Source: an uncultured Sinobacteraceae bacterium (lineage in GTDB: Bacteria > Pseudomonadota > Gammaproteobacteria > Steroidobacterales > Steroidobacteraceae). From it: a DNA stretch of 64,000 nucleotides. This document shows positions 33,418-41,001 of the stretch, in pieces; position 1 is the stretch's first letter, and the number at the start of each line of letters is the position of its first letter. The DNA is taken from contig CALEKY010000139.1 of the NCBI GenBank assembly GCA_937902995.1, positions 50,127 through 114,126 of the forward strand. The letters run 5' to 3'. A program made the translations under genes and the position numbers. The notes below the pieces were generated by a model, which was not told the origin of the DNA, did not search any database, and saw only the letters and a list, made by a program, of their open reading frames with translations.

Positions 33418-33780
33418 ATGTCCGGTGTGATCCTTGCAGTCGATGATTCCGCTTCGATGCGCCAGATGGTGCGCTTTACGCTGGAAAACGCCGGCTACAA
33501 AGTCGTCCAGGCGGCCGACGGCGTCGAAGCACTCGAGTTCGCCAAACAGAACCCGGCGGACCTCGTGTTGACGGACGTCAACATGCCGCGCATGGACGGC
33601 ATATCGCTCGTGCGCGAGCTACGCGCGTTGGACAACTATCGATTCGTGCCGGTGCTCGTGCTCACGACCGAGTCGGGCAGCGAGACGAAACAGCGCGGCA
33701 AAGAGGCCGGTGCGACCGGCTGGATCGTCAAGCCCTTCAATCCTGAGCAGTTGCTGGCAACGATCGCCCGAGTGCTCTGA
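33418..33780 (+). CDS. CheY-like single-domain response regulator
   Basis: The ATG at 33418, with GGAG nine bases upstream, gives 120 residues: a lone receiver domain. ILAVDDSASMRQMVRFTLENAGY holds the acidic pair, LVLTDVNMPRMDG the phospho-acceptor Asp, LVLTTES the switch Thr and WIVKPFNPEQL the conserved Lys. No output domain is present, so it acts by protein contact as CheY does. It is followed by a CheZ-like protein 8 bp downstream and preceded by a sigma-28-type promoter, which fits a role in motility or chemotaxis. Confidence 0.9.
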   Translation: MSGVILAVDDSASMRQMVRFTLENAGYKVVQAADGVEALEFAKQNPADLVLTDVNMPRMDGISLVRELRALDNYRFVPVLVLTTESGSETKQRGKEAGATGWIVKPFNPEQLLATIARVL

Positions 33781-33788
33781 CCTGGGAC

Positions 33789-34370
33789 ATGCAAGCCTCC
33801 GCCATGGGCACGAGCCAAGACACGTCGATCACGGGCCTCGCTGAAGGCGAAGGCGCGTTTGCGCCCGAGTTGCAGCTCGCGAACCTGCTTGGACTGTGCG
33901 AAGCGCAAATGGAATCGGCTCTGCAGGATTCCGATCAGGCCGTCGACACGCTCATCAAGGTCTTCGGCAGTCTGGTCGAGGTCACGCGTTCCGTCAGCGC
34001 CATGGCGGCGAAGCTACCTCCGGAAATCAAGGCGACCGTCGCGGCCGATCTCGACCGTCAGCTCGCCACGATATCGCAAGAAATGAGCGCAGCCGTCATG
34101 GCGTTTCAGTTCTACGACAAGCTGACGCAGCGCCTCGGGCACGTTCGCTATAGCCTTTCGACGCTCTCGCTATTCGTTTGCGACCGCACGCAGGTGCAGC
34201 AGCCCGAACAATGGACGCGTCTCATCAATACGATGCGACGGCTGTACCGGACTGAAGAAGAGCGACAAGTCTTCAACACGATCATGGATGGCATTGCCGC
34301 CGACTCGACCGTCCCAGCGCCAGCCGAGTGCGAAGCGACGCAGTCGGCCGGCGAAGTCGAATTGTTCTGA
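33789..34370 (+). CDS. CheZ-like phosphatase candidate
   Basis: A 193-residue, largely helical protein. The segment AVMAFQFYDKLTQRLGHVR recalls the CheZ catalytic helix, in which Asp and Gln are four residues apart (D-x3-Q); here the DKLTQ stretch gives the same spacing. The C-terminus ends SAGEVELF. CheZ proteins bind phospho-CheY through an amphipathic C-terminal peptide, but I cannot confirm one here. The location directly behind a CheY-like gene supports a phosphatase for that regulator. The functional assignment is inference. Confidence 0.55.
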   Translation: MQASAMGTSQDTSITGLAEGEGAFAPELQLANLLGLCEAQMESALQDSDQAVDTLIKVFGSLVEVTRSVSAMAAKLPPEIKATVAADLDRQLATISQEMSAAVMAFQFYDKLTQRLGHVRYSLSTLSLFVCDRTQVQQPEQWTRLINTMRRLYRTEEERQVFNTIMDGIAADSTVPAPAECEATQSAGEVELF

Positions 34371-34696
34371 ATCCGTTTGCGGACGCGAGCGCGTCCGCTT
34401 CACGCACGAGCGCGCGAACTCCTTCTCCGCCATCTCTCATCAATAGCTGCGCTTGTCCGCGAATGTGACAGAACGTCTTAATGCACGATGTCAAATCGCG
34501 CCGCAATCAACTGCGAGTTACCCGTAAGCAAGGATGAGGTGAGACCTGTGTCCCGATATAGCGACATACCGGCGCACCCGGATGCCGGTTGTGACGTGTC
34601 GCACAGAGCGTTTTGCAGAACGGCCTAATCTTGCGCCCAAGTGAACTTTGATCTTGCAGCGTTGCGAAGCAAGCGATAGGCGCTGAGGAGGGCTTT
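34371..34696. other. 326-bp intergenic region before the small ORF
   Basis: It contains a terminator-like hairpin at 34379-34398, a lesser CCGGC/GCCGG hairpin near 34571-34590, and presumably the promoter of the small gene at 34697. No coding region or known RNA was recognised. Confidence 0.5.
34379..34398 (+). terminator. hairpin after the CheZ-like gene
   Basis: GCGGACGCG and CGCGTCCGC form a perfect 9-bp stem around two bases, starting 9 bp after the stop codon. Only two Ts follow, so termination is plausible but not certain. Confidence 0.45.
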
Positions 34697-34906
34697 ATGG
34701 TGATCGAATCGCGGACGATCGTTGGCGGTGCTGCAGCCCTTGCCATCGTCGGCGGCGGCTTGTGGCTTTCGACTGCGCTGTGGACGCCGGCGACGGATCA
34801 CGGCCGCGGCACGGTTGAAGTGCAGCAAATCAGCGAACCTGCTTGGGCCGTCGAAGTGCATGAGCTCGGTGCGTCCGACGCGGTTCAGAAGACCGCAGCA
34901 CGATGA
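34697..34906 (+). CDS. small single-helix membrane protein, unknown function
   Basis: A 69-residue ORF with a strong GAGGAGG five bases before its ATG, which is the main reason to accept it. Residues about 7-27 (TIVGGAAALAIVGGGLWLSTA) form one hydrophobic helix, followed by a polar tail (VEVQQISEPAWAVEVHEL). No family is recognised. It stands alone between a hairpin and a two-armed heptad element, with an intrinsic terminator at 34971. Confidence 0.6.
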   Translation: MVIESRTIVGGAAALAIVGGGLWLSTALWTPATDHGRGTVEVQQISEPAWAVEVHELGASDAVQKTAAR

Positions 34907-34911
34907 TCTTA

Positions 34912-35082
34912 GGCTGAAGGCTGTAGACTGAAGGTTGGAAGGCGCTTCCGCGCCTTCGTTGATCGACCAGACCGCGAAGTCCTTTGGGCTTCGCGGTTTT
35001 TTGTTTATTCGTGCCGGCCTTCCGACGAAAATACGCGCGCCACGCGCACTACCCTACAGCCTGCAGCCTACAGTCTATAGCC
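34912..35082 (+). repeat. two-armed heptad element (GGCTGAA / TACAGCC class)
   Basis: The left arm, 34912-34939, has four units (GGCTGAA, GGCTGTA and two variants) after the small-ORF stop. The right arm, 35055-35082, has four TACAGCC-type units ending five bases before the histidine phosphatase ATG. A GAAGGCGC/GCGCCTTC hairpin and an intrinsic terminator lie between the arms. Confidence 0.87.
34971..35002 (+). terminator. intrinsic (rho-independent) terminator
   Basis: ACCGCGAAGTCC pairs with GGGCTTCGCGGT (12 bp including one G-T) around a TTT loop and is followed by six Ts. It terminates the small-ORF transcript and lies inside a heptad element. Confidence 0.85.
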
Positions 35083-35087
35083 TCAGA

Positions 35088-35783
35088 ATGAGCACCCTAT
35101 ACCTCATCCGCCACGGACAAGCCTCCTTCGGTACCGACAACTACGACCAACTTTCGCCGGTCGGACGACAACAGGTGGAGTTGCTCGGGCAGTTCTTCGT
35201 CGAGAGCGGCGAAAAAATCGATCGCATCTATTCCGGAACGCTGCAGCGTCAGCGCGAGACCGCCGAGATCTTCGCGAAATCCATCGGACTCGCCGAACCC
35301 ATCGTCATCGACGACGCGTTCGACGAGTACGAAGGGGATGTCATTCTGAATCGGTTCGCCGCCTCGCTGACGCCCGCGGAGCTCGAAGCAGCCGGCTGGC
35401 CCGCGCTCAAGACCGACCGCCGCCGGTTCCAGTTGTTCCTCGAGCGCGCCGCTAGAGCTTGGGTGGAAGCACGGATCGAATCGGAAGACCTGCTGCCTTG
35501 GCATCGCTTCCACGGCCGGATTACGGCCGCGCTCGAACGCATCATGAAAACCGAAGGGCGCTCGAAGACGCTCGTCATCAGTACCTCCGGGGGCGTGATC
35601 GGCACGACGGTTGCGCACGTGCTCGGCTTGTCGAATCACATGGCCATGGAGCTGAACTGGGCCGTTCACAACGCGTCGATCACGCGAATCATTTACAGCG
35701 AGCGGAAAGTCACGCTGTCGATGTTCAACGCCCTGCCCCACCTCGAACGGGAAGGGCGGAGACAGCTGATTACTTATCGCTAG
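35088..35783 (+). CDS. histidine phosphatase family protein
   Basis: A 231-residue member of the phosphoglycerate-mutase-like superfamily. MSTLYLIRHGQASFG carries the RHG with the phospho-accepting His. The second conserved His, usually in SHGG, is replaced: the protein reads VISTSGGVIGTTV. A TSGG form is seen in a subgroup of bacterial histidine phosphatases, so activity cannot be excluded. The substrate is unknown. There is no Shine-Dalgarno sequence, because a heptad array runs up to the ATG. Confidence 0.85.
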   Translation: MSTLYLIRHGQASFGTDNYDQLSPVGRQQVELLGQFFVESGEKIDRIYSGTLQRQRETAEIFAKSIGLAEPIVIDDAFDEYEGDVILNRFAASLTPAELEAAGWPALKTDRRRFQLFLERAARAWVEARIESEDLLPWHRFHGRITAALERIMKTEGRSKTLVISTSGGVIGTTVAHVLGLSNHMAMELNWAVHNASITRIIYSERKVTLSMFNALPHLEREGRRQLITYR

Positions 35784-35802
35784 CGCTGTCGCGCTAGCGA
35801 GA
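35777..35802 (+). terminator. hairpin after the histidine phosphatase gene
   Basis: TCGCTAGCGC pairs with GCGCTAGCGA, a perfect 10-bp stem with a TGTC loop, and overlaps the last codons and stop. No T-run follows, so it may only protect the mRNA end. Confidence 0.5.
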
Positions 35803-36039
35803 GGTCGTGGGGCTGGAGGCTGTAGGAATCAGCTTCGGCCTAACACTGAAAACTGAAGTGGGCGCCCGCGCGCTCTCGCCAACGCGACATTTGCTCGGCA
35901 ACCATCTCTGTGCTGACAGAGTCTCGTCGATCGCATCCGCCTCAGCGCACACGAACTTTTTGCCGACAACGACGGCATAGAAGAAATTCTCAAACGCGAT
36001 GCGCGGACTTGCGCGATGCGTCTTCGCGCTACTCGCTCG

Positions 36040-36051
36040 CGTGTATACACG
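36040..36051. promoter_or_regulatory. palindrome CGTGTATACACG, possible operator
   Basis: A perfect 12-bp palindrome about 160 bp upstream of phhA. It shares the TGTRTAY core with the palindrome at 36117, centred 78 bp away. Confidence 0.4.
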
Positions 36052-36116
36052 TACTTCTCGGCGGCGCATCGCACTGCTCGGATTTCTTTGTTGAATCCGT
36101 AAGCAACGCCAGCCGA

Positions 36117-36130
36117 TGTGTACGTACACA
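36117..36130. promoter_or_regulatory. palindrome TGTGTACGTACACA, possible operator
   Basis: A perfect 14-bp palindrome ending 81 bp before the phhA start. It does not match the TyrR/PhhR box (TGTAAA-N6-TTTACA), so the regulator is unknown. Confidence 0.45.
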
Positions 36131-36211
36131 GCCGACGGATCCTCTCGGATCGCAGTACGCGAGAGGCAGTGCTAGCCTTGTTTCGTTCTTCGTCTTGGCG
36201 AGGCGTCGCAA

Positions 36212-37075
36212 ATGCCCGAACAACCGTTTGCGCCGACAGCAAAGCCCGTGCAATTGCGAGGCGACTACACACATGCCGCGAGCGACTACACGGTCACTCA
36301 AGATTGGGATGCCTACACGGCTGAAGATCACGACATTTGGCGCACGCTATACGCGCGCCAGATTCAACTCATCGAGCGCTACGCCGCGCCCGAGTTCGTC
36401 GAGGGAACACGCGCCTTGGCCGCGCCGCCCGATCGCATTCCGCGCATAGAGGATACGAATCGCATTCTCGGCGAAGCCACCGGTTGGCAGATCGTCGCCG
36501 TACCCGGACTGATTCCCGAGTTACATTTCTTCCAGCACCTGGCGAACAAGCGTTTCCCGGTCACGGTGTGGATCCGCCGGCGCGACGAGCTCGATTACCT
36601 TTCCGAGCCCGACATCTTTCACGACTTCTTCGGTCACGTACCGCTGCTCACGAATCCCACGTTCGCACGCTTCATGCAGGCCTATGGTGCCGCGGGAGAG
36701 AAAGCGCTTGCCTTGAACGGACTGAAGATGCTCGCGCGCTTGTATTGGTACATGGTCGAGTTCGGCCTGATCCTCACGCCGCAAGGCTTACGCGCTTATG
36801 GATCGGGCATCCTCTCGTCCAAAGGCGAAACGGTGTACTCCGTCGAAAGCCCCAAACCGAAACGCATTCGATTCGATCTCGAACGCGTCATGCGCACGGA
36901 TTATCTGATCGACGATTTCCAGAAGACGTACTTCGTCATCGAAAGCTTCGAGGAGCTCTTCCGCGCCGCCTACGACACAGACTTTGCGCCGCTGTACAAG
37001 AAGTACGCCGATGTGCCGGGGATTGAGCCGGGAGTGGTGTTGCCGACGGATCGGGTGGTGAGTCGTGAGTCGTGA
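36212..37075 (+). CDS. phhA: phenylalanine 4-monooxygenase
   Basis: This iron- and pterin-dependent hydroxylase converts phenylalanine to tyrosine. In 287 residues it has PGLIPELHFFQHLANKRFPV, the iron-binding EPDIFHDFFGHVPLL with two His, the Glu in YWYMVEFGLI, and YGSGILSSKGE. The usual partner phhB (pterin carbinolamine dehydratase) is not in the window. The last residues (VVSRES) and the stop are encoded by GTGAGTC heptads, so the C-terminal tail may be repeat-derived. Confidence 0.95.
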   Translation: MPEQPFAPTAKPVQLRGDYTHAASDYTVTQDWDAYTAEDHDIWRTLYARQIQLIERYAAPEFVEGTRALAAPPDRIPRIEDTNRILGEATGWQIVAVPGLIPELHFFQHLANKRFPVTVWIRRRDELDYLSEPDIFHDFFGHVPLLTNPTFARFMQAYGAAGEKALALNGLKMLARLYWYMVEFGLILTPQGLRAYGSGILSSKGETVYSVESPKPKRIRFDLERVMRTDYLIDDFQKTYFVIESFEELFRAAYDTDFAPLYKKYADVPGIEPGVVLPTDRVVSRES

Positions 37076-37078
37076 GTG
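37058..37078 (+). repeat. heptad array (GTGAGTC class) at the phhA 3' end
   Basis: Three 7-nt units, GTGAGTC twice and GTGAGTG once, cover the end of phhA, its stop codon and three bases beyond. Confidence 0.75.
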
Positions 37079-37092
37079 GCATGGCGCGCGCG

Positions 37093-37148
37093 ACTTTCCC
37101 TTTTCCCTTTTCCCTTTTCCCTTTTCCCCTTTCCCGATTCCCGATCGC
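37093..37148 (-). repeat. heptad array (GGGAAAA class) downstream of rsuA
   Basis: Eight 7-nt units, CTTTTCC on the plus strand and GGGAAAA-like on the rsuA strand, lie just after the rsuA stop between two convergent genes. Confidence 0.8.
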
Positions 37149-37157
37149 CGACCTCCC

Positions 37158-37859
37158 CTACATCCCAAACACCTTCTCGATCTCCTGCCGATCGAGCAGT
37201 CTCCATTGGCCCGGCTCCAGATCGCCGAGCTCCAAACCGCCGACGCGGCTGCGGTGTAGCGCTTCGACGTGATTGCCGACGGCGGCAAACATGCGGCGTG
37301 CTTGGTGATAACGACCTTCGGTGAGCGTCAGACGCGCATGGCGCGCATCTAGGATCTCGAGCTGCGCGGGCGCGCAAGGCGTCTTCTCCGATTCGAGCTT
37401 CAATCGGCCGCTCGCGAAGATTTTCGGTTCGTCGCCGCGCAAGTCGCGCGCGAGAGTGACTTCGTACACTTTCTCGATCTTCGACTTCGGCGAAACGATT
37501 CGATGCAGCAGCACGCCGTCATCGGTCATCAACAAGAGGCCGCTCGTATCGCGATCCAAACGTCCGACCGTCGATACGATCGGCGACCGGAAGAAGAATC
37601 TCGGGGGAAGAAGCTCGTAGACGATGTGACCGGCATCGCTCGTCGAACAGGTGTAGCCGATCGGTTTGTGCAGCATGAGCACGAGTCCCGGCGGCGGATC
37701 CAGCGGTTCGCCGTCGATGCGCACGACCGCATGATCGACCTTGTCGTCCGCGTAGAGCACTTCGCCCTGATCGTCCGTGATCCGTCCCTCGCGAAACATT
37801 TCGCGCACTTCCTTGCGGCTGCCGTAGCCGAGATTCGCAATCAATTTCAGGAGTTTCAT
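37158..37859 (-). CDS. rsuA: 16S rRNA pseudouridine synthase (RsuA family)
   Basis: A 233-residue protein with an N-terminal S4-type RNA-binding domain (MKLLKLIANLGYGSRKEVREM) and the RsuA/RluB catalytic domain: PIGYTCSTSDAG and GRLDRDTSGLLLMTDDG with the catalytic Asp. EGRYHQARRMFAAVGNHVEALHRSRVG closes the domain. RsuA modifies U516 of 16S rRNA in E. coli. The paralogues RluE and RluB are possible alternatives. It converges with phhA. Confidence 0.82.
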   Translation of the reverse strand: MKLLKLIANLGYGSRKEVREMFREGRITDDQGEVLYADDKVDHAVVRIDGEPLDPPPGLVLMLHKPIGYTCSTSDAGHIVYELLPPRFFFRSPIVSTVGRLDRDTSGLLLMTDDGVLLHRIVSPKSKIEKVYEVTLARDLRGDEPKIFASGRLKLESEKTPCAPAQLEILDARHARLTLTEGRYHQARRMFAAVGNHVEALHRSRVGGLELGDLEPGQWRLLDRQEIEKVFGM

Positions 37860-37983
37860 GGGGAAGCGATGTCAGCGCGCCGACTGAAGAAGGAAGCGGC
37901 CGATCACGGAGCGGCGCGCACGTCCGCCCTTTCGAGGCAATCAGGCCAGGCGGCCGGCTCGCGCGAACCGGCCACCCGTTTGG

Positions 37984-40164
37984 TTACGCGAGTGTGATGC
38001 CTTGCGCCGACAGCGGCAACGCATACACCGGCTTGCCTGTCGCCGTCGCGAGCGCATTGGCCAGCGCCGGAGCGATCACCGGCGTCGCCGGCTCGCCGAC
38101 ACCGGTCGGATTGGCTTGCGACGGAACGATGTACACGTCGACGGCGGGCATCTGATTCATTCTCAACACCGGGTAATCGTCGAAATTGCCTTGCTCGACG
38201 ACGCCGTCGCGGAGCGTGATGGCGCCCGTCAACGCCGCACTGAGCCCGTAACCGATACCGGATTCCATCTGCATTGCGACGATGTTCGGATTGATCGCAA
38301 GACCGCAATCGACGGCGCAAACGACTTTGTGAAGCTTGAAGCCGTCGCCTAAGCGCTTCAATTGCGCGACCTGCGCAACGACCGAATTGAACGACTCGTG
38401 CAACGCAAGCCCCCAAACCTCATCCTTCGGACGGGCATTCTTCCATCCGGACTTCTCGGCCACGAGATCGAGCGCCGCGAGGTGTCGCGAATGTTTCGAC
38501 GACAGCAGGCTGCGGCGGAACTCGTACGGATCCCGGCCCGTGGCACGGGCGATCTCATCGAGGAAGCATTCGGTCGAAAACGCCGTATGCGTCGACCCGA
38601 CCGATCGCCACCATTGCACCGGCACACCGACCTTCGTCGTGTGCAACTCGACGGCAAGGTTCGGAATCGAATACGGCAATGTCGAAGCACCCTCGACGGA
38701 AGTCGTGTCGATCGCCTGCGGCGGACCGAAGAGAGCTGCCTCGCCCATGATGGATTGACCGACGATGCGATGCCGCCATGCGATCAGGTTGCCGTCCTTG
38801 TCGAGGCCGGCCTTGAGCGCGTGCACGTAGATCGGTCGATAGAATCCCGCCCGAGTGTCCTGTTCACGCGTCCACACGAGCTTGACGGGCACATCGACAC
38901 CCGCCGCCTTGGCAATCGCCACTGCTTCGAGCAGATAGTCCGACTTCGGATTGGCGCGCCGGCCGAAACTCCCGCCTGCGTACAACTGGTGAAGGCGCAC
39001 ATTCGATGGCGGCAACCCCAATAAGCGCGCGATGGACGCCTGATCGACGGTCTGGAATTGCTCTCCGTTCCACACTTCGCACTCGCGCGCCCCGATGCGC
39101 ACGACGCAATTGAGCGGCTCCATCGATGCGTGGGCGAGATACGGAAACTCGTACACCGCTTCCAGCACGCGCGCCGCCGACTTGAACGCTTGTTCGACGT
39201 CGCCTTCGCTTCTTGCCGACCGCCCCGGCTGTTTCGCCAGCTCGCGGTACTCCGCAAGGATGTCCGCAGAGCTGCGGCGGAACGCGTTCGTTTCATCCCA
39301 CTCGACAGCGATGGACTCCGCGGCTTTCTTCGCGGTCCAGAAATCGGTCGCGAGCACGGCAACGCCGGAACGAACCGGCGTTTCGAACGCGACGACGGTT
39401 TTGACGCCTTTCACTGCGCGCGCCTTCGCCGCATCGAAGCTCTTCACCTTCGCACCGAAGCGCGGCGGATGCACCACCGCCGCAGTCAGCATCCCAGGAA
39501 AGCGCACGTCCTGCGTGAACATCGCCGTGCCGTTCGCTTTGTCGCGCGCATCGACACGAATGGTGTCCTTGCCAATGAGCGTGAATTGCGACGGATCCTT
39601 CAGCTTGACGTCTTTCGGCACGGGCAACTTGGCTGCCTCGGCGACGAGCTCGCCGAAGCGTGCGCTGCGTTTCGAGGCTGCGTGCTCCACCTTCCCGCGA
39701 CTGACGGTAATTTCGTCGGCAGGCACGCCCCAGCGTTGCGCGGCTGCCGTGACGAGCAAGGCGCGTGCGGTCGCTCCGGCCTTGCGCAGCTGATCCCAAG
39801 AATTCGCAATTGAGGTGCTGCCGCCTGTACCCTGCATCGGGCCGAAGGCGGAGTTGTTGTAGAGCTTCGCGTTGGCCGGGGCGCCTTCCACGCGCACTTG
39901 CGACCAGTCTGCATCCAGCTCCTCTGCGACGATGGTTGCCAGGCCGGTGTAAACGCCCTGTCCCATTTCCAAGTGCTTGGCGTAAACGGTCACGACGTCG
40001 TCCGGCGTGATCCGCACGAACGCATTCGGCGCAAATGCAGCGTCGGCATTGCCATCCGTCGCGCGCCCGCGCGCCGGCAGGAAGAACGCGACAGTCAGTG
40101 CCGCACCACCCTTCAGCACATCGCGGCGCGAAACTTCCACCACTTGTTCAGTCGTGTTGCTCAT
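37984..40164 (-). CDS. iorB: isoquinoline 1-oxidoreductase-type molybdopterin subunit (large)
   Basis: The ATG at 40164 (MSNTTEQVVEVSRRDVLKGG) has GAGGG seven bases upstream and gives 726 residues with a Tat signal (SRRDVLKGGAALTVAFFLPARG), so the enzyme is exported folded. The body is a xanthine-dehydrogenase-family molybdenum subunit: GVYTGLATIVAEELDADW, LYNNSAFGPMQGTGGSTS, SFGRRANPKSDYLLEA, WWRSVGSTHTAF and ESGIGYGLSAALTGAI. The substrate, an N-heterocycle or aldehyde, cannot be read from sequence. It pairs with the iron-sulfur subunit gene 10 bp upstream. Confidence 0.88.
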   Translation of the reverse strand: MSNTTEQVVEVSRRDVLKGGAALTVAFFLPARGRATDGNADAAFAPNAFVRITPDDVVTVYAKHLEMGQGVYTGLATIVAEELDADWSQVRVEGAPANAKLYNNSAFGPMQGTGGSTSIANSWDQLRKAGATARALLVTAAAQRWGVPADEITVSRGKVEHAASKRSARFGELVAEAAKLPVPKDVKLKDPSQFTLIGKDTIRVDARDKANGTAMFTQDVRFPGMLTAAVVHPPRFGAKVKSFDAAKARAVKGVKTVVAFETPVRSGVAVLATDFWTAKKAAESIAVEWDETNAFRRSSADILAEYRELAKQPGRSARSEGDVEQAFKSAARVLEAVYEFPYLAHASMEPLNCVVRIGARECEVWNGEQFQTVDQASIARLLGLPPSNVRLHQLYAGGSFGRRANPKSDYLLEAVAIAKAAGVDVPVKLVWTREQDTRAGFYRPIYVHALKAGLDKDGNLIAWRHRIVGQSIMGEAALFGPPQAIDTTSVEGASTLPYSIPNLAVELHTTKVGVPVQWWRSVGSTHTAFSTECFLDEIARATGRDPYEFRRSLLSSKHSRHLAALDLVAEKSGWKNARPKDEVWGLALHESFNSVVAQVAQLKRLGDGFKLHKVVCAVDCGLAINPNIVAMQMESGIGYGLSAALTGAITLRDGVVEQGNFDDYPVLRMNQMPAVDVYIVPSQANPTGVGEPATPVIAPALANALATATGKPVYALPLSAQGITLA

Positions 40165-40174
40165 GACGATTCCC

Positions 40175-40633
40175 TCAAGACAGTGCATTGGCAGCGCGTT
40201 TGATGGCGGCACGAATCCGGACATAGGTCGCGCATCGGCACACATTGCCCGACATCGCCGCGTCGATGTCCTCGTCCGTCGGCGATTTGTTCGTCATCAG
40301 CAATGCCGTCGCGCTCATGATCTGCCCGGACTGACAGTAGCCGCATTGTGCGACGCTCTCTGCCGCCCATGCGTCTTGAACGGCCTTACCCACCGCGGAT
40401 TCACCCACCGCTTCGATGGTGGTGATCTTGGCATTCGCGGCGGCGCTGACCGGCATGACACAGCTACGCACCGGCTGGCCGTTCAAATGCACCGTACAAG
40501 CACCGCACAGCGCCTTGCCGCAGCCGTACTTCGTTCCTGTCAGTCCAAGATGATCGCGCAGCACCCATAGCAACGGAGTATCCGGGTCGGCGTCGGTTTC
40601 GAAGGTCTTGCCGTTGATATCGAGCGTGATCAT
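40175..40633 (-). CDS. iorA: isoquinoline 1-oxidoreductase-type [2Fe-2S] subunit (small)
   Basis: The ATG at 40633 (MITLDINGKTFETDADPD) has a GAGGG ribosome site and gives 152 residues, the normal length. The plant-type cluster binds at GCGKALCGACTVHLNG, and the second, helical [2Fe-2S] domain at QCGYCQSGQIM and GNVCRCATYVRIR. It passes electrons from the molybdenum subunit encoded just downstream. No leader peptide is present; it probably rides with IorB through the Tat system. The redox acceptor is not encoded nearby. Confidence 0.92.
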   Translation of the reverse strand: MITLDINGKTFETDADPDTPLLWVLRDHLGLTGTKYGCGKALCGACTVHLNGQPVRSCVMPVSAAANAKITTIEAVGESAVGKAVQDAWAAESVAQCGYCQSGQIMSATALLMTNKSPTDEDIDAAMSGNVCRCATYVRIRAAIKRAANALS

Positions 40634-41001
40634 GGGGGATACCCTCAATGCATATCCGGGGAACTCGAACGGCACGTGCGGAGCTTCGCCCTCGTCGTGC
40701 CAATAAAGCGATTGTGCATGAATCGGCCGACGACTCGAAATAAAGTCGAGCCGCCGACGATTCGTATTCCCCTTTCTTACGTCTCGTGCGCCATCTACCC
40801 CGGCGATCGGGTCCCAGCATTAGTCGCGCTGTCGAGGCGGCAACGCGAGCACGAGCGGAAAGGTCGCAGCGTCGCTCGCCAATTCGGCGGACGCGACACC
40901 ACCCGCGAATCGCGGGTACGAGTCACGTTACCTATAGCTCCCGCTTCGCGGCCTGCTGTAGCCTGTCGCCCGTAGCCTGTAGCCTGTCAGCGGAGCTCAC
41001 A
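40634..41001. other. 368-bp divergent region between iorA and the aldo/keto reductase gene
   Basis: It must hold promoters for both directions. The half near the reductase carries a TGTAGCC-type heptad array (40959-40986). No gene or known RNA was recognised. Confidence 0.5.
40959..40986 (+). repeat. heptad array (TGTAGCC class) upstream of the aldo/keto reductase
   Basis: Four 7-nt units of TAGCCTG/TCGCCCG (TGTAGCC in another phase) end about 15 bp before the start codon. The GGAG ribosome site lies just beyond the array. Confidence 0.82.

Larger units (their letters stand above)
35784..36211. other. 428-bp region upstream of phhA
   Basis: No gene was recognised on either strand. It contains the hairpin above, a trace of heptad sequence near 35808-35855, and two palindromes at 36040 and 36117 that look like operator sites. 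It is noticeably less GC-rich than its surroundings. Confidence 0.5.

Noticed and set aside
36040..36130. TyrR/PhhR boxes upstream of phhA
   Set aside because: The palindromes lack the TGTAAA-N6-TTTACA arrangement; they are reported only as unknown operators.
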